Shown: positions 6,783 through 10,641 of the stretch, in pieces
Layout: every line of letters begins with the position of its first letter
How positions within the stretch are numbered: position 1 is the stretch's first letter
Assembly (NCBI GenBank): GCA_900550615.1
Contig: URSX01000058.1
Location: 1-10,641 of the forward strand
Length of the DNA stretch: 10,641 nucleotides
Direction: 5' to 3'
From: an uncultured Eubacteriales bacterium
GTDB lineage: Bacteria > Bacillota > Clostridia > Oscillospirales > Oscillospiraceae
Translations under genes and position numbers: made by a program
Notes under the pieces: model-generated
Database searches by the model: none
Told to the model about the DNA's origin: nothing
Seen by the model: only the letters and a program-made list of their open reading frames with translations

Positions 6783-9700
6783 TTAGTTTTGCGGTGCGGC
6801 CTCAAGCTCCATCAGCAGCTCCCTAGCCTTGACAGGCTGCCCCTCCTTGATCCGGATGGCCTTGACCGTGCCTGCGGTACGGGCGGTAATGGCGGTCTCC
6901 ATCTTCATGGCCTCGATAACCGCCAGCACCTGATCCTTTTCCACCCGGTCGCCCTGCTTGACGCAGAGCTTGGACACCATACCGGGTATGGATGTGCCCA
7001 CCTGCAGGGGATCTGACTCATCGGCCAGCGTAGCCTGGCGGGTCTGCTCCGAGACATGAGGATCGCGGACAGTGACCTCCCGGCGCATACCGTTCAGCTC
7101 AAACTGAACATTGATGGTGCCGTCGCTGTTGTGGTCGCCCAAGCCCAGATACTTGATGACGAGGGTCTTGCCGTCCTCGATATTAATCTTGTTGGTCTCA
7201 CCCAGAGCCATGCCGTTGAAGAACACATGGCTGCCCATACGGGTGATGTAGCCGTACTCCTTGCGGTGGCGGCAGAAGTCCTCGTATACCTTGGGATACA
7301 TGGCGTAGGAGATGATATCTTTCTTCTCCGGTGCCTCATGAAACTGCTCCACCTCATGCTGCAGCTGCTCAAAGTCCACAGGAGGCAGCAGCGCGCCGGG
7401 GCGGCAGGTGATGGGCTGCTCCCCCTTGAGCACCACCCTTTGCAGATCCGTGGGGAAGCCCCAAGCAGGCTGCCCCATCATGCCTTTGAAGTAGGACACT
7501 ACGGAGTCCGGAAAAGCCATTGCTTCGCCGCGCTGGACGATATTCTCCGGTGTCAGGTCGTTCTGCACCATGAAGATGGCCAGATCGCCCACCACCTTGG
7601 ACGACGGAGTGACCTTCACAGGGTCGCCCAGCATATCATTGACGGTCTTGTACATCTCCTTGACCTCTTCGAACCGGTCGCCCAGGCCCAGGGATTCCAC
7701 CTGCGGGCGGAGATTGGTGTACTGGCCGCCGGGTATCTCATAGCGATAGATGTCGGTGGTGGAGGACTTCAGCCCGTGGTCGAAGCTCTCGTAACGCAGG
7801 CGCACATCAGACCAGTAGTTGCTCAGCTCCTGCACGCGGCGCAGGTCAAGCCCGGTGTCGCGCTCTGTGCCTTGGAGGGCAGCCACCACCGCGTCCAGAG
7901 AGGGCTGACTGGTAAGGCCCGCCATGGGAGCACAAGCCACATCCACCACATCCACGCCGGCTTCGGCGGCCAGCAGCAGGGCAGCCACCTGGTTGCCGGT
8001 GGTGTCGTGGGTATGCAGATGGATGGGCAGCCCCACCTCCTGCTTCAGGGTGGACACCAGCTTCTTGGCGGCATAGGGCTTCAACAGGCCGGACATATCC
8101 TTGATAGCCAGCATGTGCGCGCCCCGCTTTTCCAGCTCCTTAGCAAGATTAACATAATATTTCAAGGTGTACTTATCCTTCGTCTCGTCCAGAATGTCGC
8201 CGGTGTAGCACATGGTGGCCTCCAGCAGCTTGTTCTGCCGGAGTACCTCCTCCATGGCTACCTCCATGCTCGGTATCCAGTTCAGAGAGTCGAAAACACG
8301 GAACACATCGATGCCCCGCTGGGCGGCCTCCGCCACGAAGGCACGCACCAGATTGTCGGGATAGTTTGCGTAGCCCACCAGGTTGGAGCCGCGCAGCAGC
8401 ATCTGGAAGGGAATGTTGGGGATCTTCTCCCGCAGCAGGCGCAGCCGCTCCCAGGGAGACTCATGCAGGAAGCGGTAGGCCACATCGAAGGTCGCTCCAC
8501 CCCACATCTCCAGCGAGAAGCAGTCCCGGAGAATGTCGGCCACGCCATCGGCGCCCTTTACCATGTCCCGGGTACGCATACGGGTGGACAGCAGACTCTG
8601 GTGCGCATCGCGCATGGTGGTGTCGGTGAGCAGCAGCTTCTTCTGCTCCAGCACCCACTGCTTCACCGCATCGGGGCCCTTTTCGTCCAGAATCTGCTTC
8701 AGGCCGGGGCCAAGGGGTTCTTTCGCCTCCGGGAAGCGGGGAATGTCATACTGGTGGCGCTCGGCGTTGGGGTTGGCCACCTGAATCTCAGAGATGTAGC
8801 GCAGCACGCGGGTAGCCCGGTCACGGGAGTCCACAAGCTCAAACAGCTCCGGCGTCTCGTCAATAAACTTGGTGTGGCACCGGCCTGCGATGAAGGTGGG
8901 ATGTGCCAAAATATTGGTGACAAAGGGAATGTTGGTCTTAACGCCCCGGACGCGCACCTCGTTGATGGCCCGGGCTGACTTGCGACAGGCAGCGGGGAAA
9001 GTGCGGTCCCAGCTGGTGACCTTTACCAGCAAGGAGTCGTAGTACGGAGAGATAACGGTGCCCACGCCCACATTGCCGCCGTCCAGGCGGACGCCAAAGC
9101 CACCGGGGGAATGATAGGCGGTGATCTTGCCGTTATCGGGGGCGAAATTGTTAGAGGGATCCTCGGTGGTCACGCGGCACTGGATGGCGTACCCGTCGAA
9201 ATGTACATCCTCTTGCTTCGTCAGGCCGATTTCCGGGCAGTCCAGGGGGTATCCGGCGGCCACCAGCAGCTGGGCGCGAACGATGTCCACGCCTGTGACC
9301 ATTTCAGTCACAGTGTGCTCCACTTGAATACGGGGATTCATCTCGATGAAGTAATAGCTGCCGGACTTGTCCACCAAGAACTCCACCGTCCCGGCGCTGA
9401 CATAGCCCACGGACTTGGCGATCTTCACTGCGTCCCGGCGCAGCGCCTCCACCGTCTTCTGGGGCACCGACCACGCAGGGGCAAACTCCACCACCTTCTG
9501 ATACCGGCGCTGGAGGGAGCAGTCGCGCTCGCCCAGGTGATAGACATGGCCGTATTTATCGGCCAGGATCTGCACCTCGATGTGCTTCGGCTCCACCAGA
9601 TACTTCTCCATAAAAATGTCGCCGCAGCCGAAGGACTTCTCCGCCTCGCTGTGTACCAGCTCATAGGCGGTCTTGACCTCCTCGGGGGTGTCGCAGCGGC

Positions 9701-10223
9701 GCATACCGCGCCCGCCGCCGCCGGCGGAAGCCTTTAATATCACCGGGAAGCCGAAGCTGCGGGCCTTTTCCAGCGCATCGTCGGCATCCCGCAGCGGCTC
9801 GGTGCAGCCGGGGATGATGGGCACACCGCATTTGATGGCGATTTCCTTGGCGCTGAGCTTATCCCCCATTTGCGCCAGCACCTGGGAGCTCGGCCCCACG
9901 AACAGAATGCCGTTTTCCTCGCAGGCCCGGGCAAAGTCGGCGTTCTCAGACAGAAAACCGTAGCCGGGATGGATGGCGGTAACGCCCCGGCGCCGGGCCA
10001 GGCCGATAATGCCGGGAATGTCCAAATACGCACCCAGCGGGGACTTTTTTTCTCCCACCAGATATGCCTCGTCCGCCTTGGTACGGAACAGAGAATAGGT
10101 GTCTTCATTGGAATAGATGGCCACGGTGTGTAGGCCCAGATCATAGCAGGCGCGGAATATGCGCACGGCGATCTCACCGCGATTGGCCACCAGGACCTTT
10201 TTAATTTGTGTGATCTGCTGCAT
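6783..10223 (-). CDS. pyc: Pyruvate carboxylase
   Basis: This biotin enzyme makes oxaloacetate from pyruvate, bicarbonate and ATP in the cytoplasm, refilling the citrate-cycle pool and supplying aspartate-family biosynthesis. The 1146 residues match the usual length of the single-chain, homotetrameric form. The biotin carboxylase domain covers about 1-455: ANRGEIAVRIFRA at the start, HPGYGFLSEN at 85-94, the ATP-binding glycine loop GGGGRGM at 168-174, FIEMNPRIQVEHTVTE at 292-307. The carboxyltransferase domain covers about 530-800: LTDTTMRDAHQS with metal ligand D534, the lysine K708 in AIKDMSG, and HTH at 737-739. The C-terminal biotinyl domain (about 1075-1143) has EAMKMET with the biotin-accepting lysine K1107. 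All key residues are present. The ATG at 10223 follows AAAGGA at good distance and begins at the family's normal N-terminus. The gene is monocistronic, with its own terminator. A split carboxylase or an oxaloacetate decarboxylase is excluded by the fused domain order. Confidence 0.97.
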   Translation of the reverse strand: MQQITQIKKVLVANRGEIAVRIFRACYDLGLHTVAIYSNEDTYSLFRTKADEAYLVGEKKSPLGAYLDIPGIIGLARRRGVTAIHPGYGFLSENADFARACEENGILFVGPSSQVLAQMGDKLSAKEIAIKCGVPIIPGCTEPLRDADDALEKARSFGFPVILKASAGGGGRGMRRCDTPEEVKTAYELVHSEAEKSFGCGDIFMEKYLVEPKHIEVQILADKYGHVYHLGERDCSLQRRYQKVVEFAPAWSVPQKTVEALRRDAVKIAKSVGYVSAGTVEFLVDKSGSYYFIEMNPRIQVEHTVTEMVTGVDIVRAQLLVAAGYPLDCPEIGLTKQEDVHFDGYAIQCRVTTEDPSNNFAPDNGKITAYHSPGGFGVRLDGGNVGVGTVISPYYDSLLVKVTSWDRTFPAACRKSARAINEVRVRGVKTNIPFVTNILAHPTFIAGRCHTKFIDETPELFELVDSRDRATRVLRYISEIQVANPNAERHQYDIPRFPEAKEPLGPGLKQILDEKGPDAVKQWVLEQKKLLLTDTTMRDAHQSLLSTRMRTRDMVKGADGVADILRDCFSLEMWGGATFDVAYRFLHESPWERLRLLREKIPNIPFQMLLRGSNLVGYANYPDNLVRAFVAEAAQRGIDVFRVFDSLNWIPSMEVAMEEVLRQNKLLEATMCYTGDILDETKDKYTLKYYVNLAKELEKRGAHMLAIKDMSGLLKPYAAKKLVSTLKQEVGLPIHLHTHDTTGNQVAALLLAAEAGVDVVDVACAPMAGLTSQPSLDAVVAALQGTERDTGLDLRRVQELSNYWSDVRLRYESFDHGLKSSTTDIYRYEIPGGQYTNLRPQVESLGLGDRFEEVKEMYKTVNDMLGDPVKVTPSSKVVGDLAIFMVQNDLTPENIVQRGEAMAFPDSVVSYFKGMMGQPAWGFPTDLQRVVLKGEQPITCRPGALLPPVDFEQLQHEVEQFHEAPEKKDIISYAMYPKVYEDFCRHRKEYGYITRMGSHVFFNGMALGETNKINIEDGKTLVIKYLGLGDHNSDGTINVQFELNGMRREVTVRDPHVSEQTRQATLADESDPLQVGTSIPGMVSKLCVKQGDRVEKDQVLAVIEAMKMETAITARTAGTVKAIRIKEGQPVKARELLMELEAAPQN

Positions 10224-10235
10224 ACGGCTATCCTT

Positions 10236-10264
10236 TCATTTATAAAATGATATACTTGGTATCA
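10236..10264 (-). promoter_or_regulatory. Two abutting palindromes in the pyc leader, possible operator
   Basis: TCATTTATAAAATGA at 10236-10250 has perfect 6-base arms. TGATATACTTGGTATCA at 10248-10264 has arms TGAT(at)AC and GTATCA with one bulge. They share three bases and lie just upstream of the pyc ribosome site. On the minus strand TTGATA and TATAAA sit 15 bases apart in the same stretch; that would give a very short leader, so the promoter may lie further up. The arms do not match the BirA or Rex operator patterns I know. Function is inferred from position only. Confidence 0.35.
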
Positions 10265-10543
10265 ATATACACTTTTTTTCCTCATAGCGCCATATGCAAA
10301 ATAGCTAAAATGCCTGTCAGAATTAGCCGGATGAAGCGTGAGAGTGCCAACTGCACGGAGCAGTTAAGCGCCTTTTTCCGTGAAGCCAAAGAGAGCAGCG
10401 TATAGGTATGCTATTACATTGGTCCCACCGAAAATCAAAAACACCTACCGCACTCTGCCGCTGCCGGCAACTGCGATAGGCGTACTGAAAAAATAAAGGG
10501 GTAAAGTGTTGGAAATAGTGCCGATGCCAACGGGCAACAGGGC
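10265..10543. other. Intergenic stretch without a supported gene
   Basis: I see no convincing gene here. The longest plausible small frame on the plus strand is an ATG at 10310 to TAG at 10405 (31 residues, MPVRISRMKRES to EAKESSV), without a ribosome site. It could be a remnant or chance. A minus-strand frame reading through this region starts inside the tRNA fragment and is an artefact. A weak 5-bp hairpin (TGCCG/CGGCA near 10457-10470) is not followed by a T-run. The pyc promoter presumably lies in the right-to-left sense near 10260-10320 but I cannot place it with confidence. Confidence 0.4.
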
Positions 10544-10586
10544 AAAAGAAAAACCCCGGAACCGTTTAATTTCAACGGTTTCGGGG
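10544..10586 (-). terminator. Intrinsic terminator behind the tRNA-Arg fragment
   Basis: On the minus strand CCCCG and AACCGTT pair with AACGGTT and CGGGG across one A-C mismatch, around a 7-base loop (12 pairs in all). TTTTTCTTTT follows. The stem begins at the base directly after the CCA of the tRNA, as expected for a tRNA transcription unit ending here. Confidence 0.88.
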
Positions 10587-10631
10587 TGGCACGCCGTGAG
10601 GGATTCGAACCCCCGGCCTTCTGGTCCGTAG
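10587..10631 (-). tRNA. tRNA-Arg(ACG), 3' part only: anticodon loop to CCA
   Basis: Reading the minus strand: anticodon loop CTACGGA (anticodon ACG, arginine), 3' anticodon strand CCAGA, variable loop AGGCC, T-arm GGGGG-TTCGAAT-CCCTC (one G-U pair), acceptor strand ACGGCGT, discriminator G and encoded CCA. Everything from the anticodon loop onwards is canonical. The 5' anticodon strand should be close to TCTGG, but the bases present at 10636-10632 are ACAAC, pairing at only one of five positions. The last 10 bases of the window therefore do not look like tRNA. It is probably a duplicated tRNA end left by a tyrosine-recombinase element, not a working tRNA. Only 10 bases of the divergent side are visible, which limits certainty. 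Confidence 0.7.
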
Positions 10632-10641
10632 GTTGTCTCAA

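Noticed and set aside
7056..8978. A 640-codon open frame on the plus strand, and 9111-9737 beside it
   Set aside because: Antisense to pyc, whose protein is full length with all catalytic residues. The antisense product has a low-complexity H/L/Q/G composition and no family features.
5297..10367. GGAGCAGTTA occurs in both intergenic regions (near 5298 and 10358)
   Set aside because: Only 10 bases are shared and the flanks diverge, so it is compatible with chance and not evidence for att or IS repeats.
10310..10405. A 31-residue plus-strand frame (MPVRISRMKRES...)
   Set aside because: No ribosome binding site, no recognisable homology and too short to support alone; mentioned only in the intergenic entry.
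10435..10641. A 68-codon frame on the minus strand starting at the window edge
   Set aside because: Its GGSNPSRRAT segment is the translation of the tRNA T-arm and CCA end, a common false gene over tRNAs.
1..10641. CRISPR arrays, insertion sequences or transposase genes
   Set aside because: No regularly spaced repeats, no terminal inverted repeats with target duplications and no transposase motifs were seen in either strand.

Overview
The window looks like chromosomal DNA of a GC-rich gut Clostridia species, most like the Oscillospiraceae (Flavonifractor, Lawsonibacter or Intestinimonas type). This is an inference. It rests on Gram-positive Shine-Dalgarno sites, a secreted Firmicutes-style YD-repeat protein, a full-length two-in-one pyruvate carboxylase, and DUF3795, DUF368 and methyltransferase families common in that group. 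No taxonomic marker gene is present.

Layout, left to right. (1) 1-5150, minus strand: one uninterrupted reading frame of 1716 codons, running off the left edge. It encodes a secreted RHS/YD-repeat protein with a signal peptide, a DNRLRE-like region, a first YD-repeat block, two tandem carbohydrate-binding-like beta modules and a second YD-repeat block. The C-terminal end, which normally decides the function of such proteins, is outside the window. (2) 5151-5440: promoter region of the RHS gene, a short GC-rich island of unknown nature and a rightward promoter. (3) 5441-6739: a stretch of broken genes. On the plus strand are the head of a sensor histidine kinase, the tail of another membrane protein, and a frameshifted and truncated DUF368 (PopT-type undecaprenyl phosphate translocase) gene. 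On the minus strand, meeting them tail to tail, are a truncated DUF3795 gene, an internally deleted SAM-methyltransferase gene and the tail of a further membrane protein. (4) 6735-10264, minus strand: an intact pyruvate carboxylase gene (pyc) with a clear intrinsic terminator and a palindrome-rich leader. (5) 10265-10550: about 290 bases with no gene I can support. (6) 10544-10641, minus strand: an intrinsic terminator preceded by the 3' part of a tRNA-Arg(ACG). The tRNA homology stops at the anticodon loop, as at the far end of an element integrated into a tRNA gene.

The only two genes that look functional are the RHS gene and pyc. They are separated by the decayed stretch and show no sign of working together. 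Pyc feeds oxaloacetate into central metabolism from the cytoplasm; the RHS protein would act outside the cell. I did not find a convincing new defence or biosynthetic system. The features most worth checking are the tRNA fragment at the right edge, which predicts an integrated element just outside the window, and the dense run of deletion-joined gene remnants.
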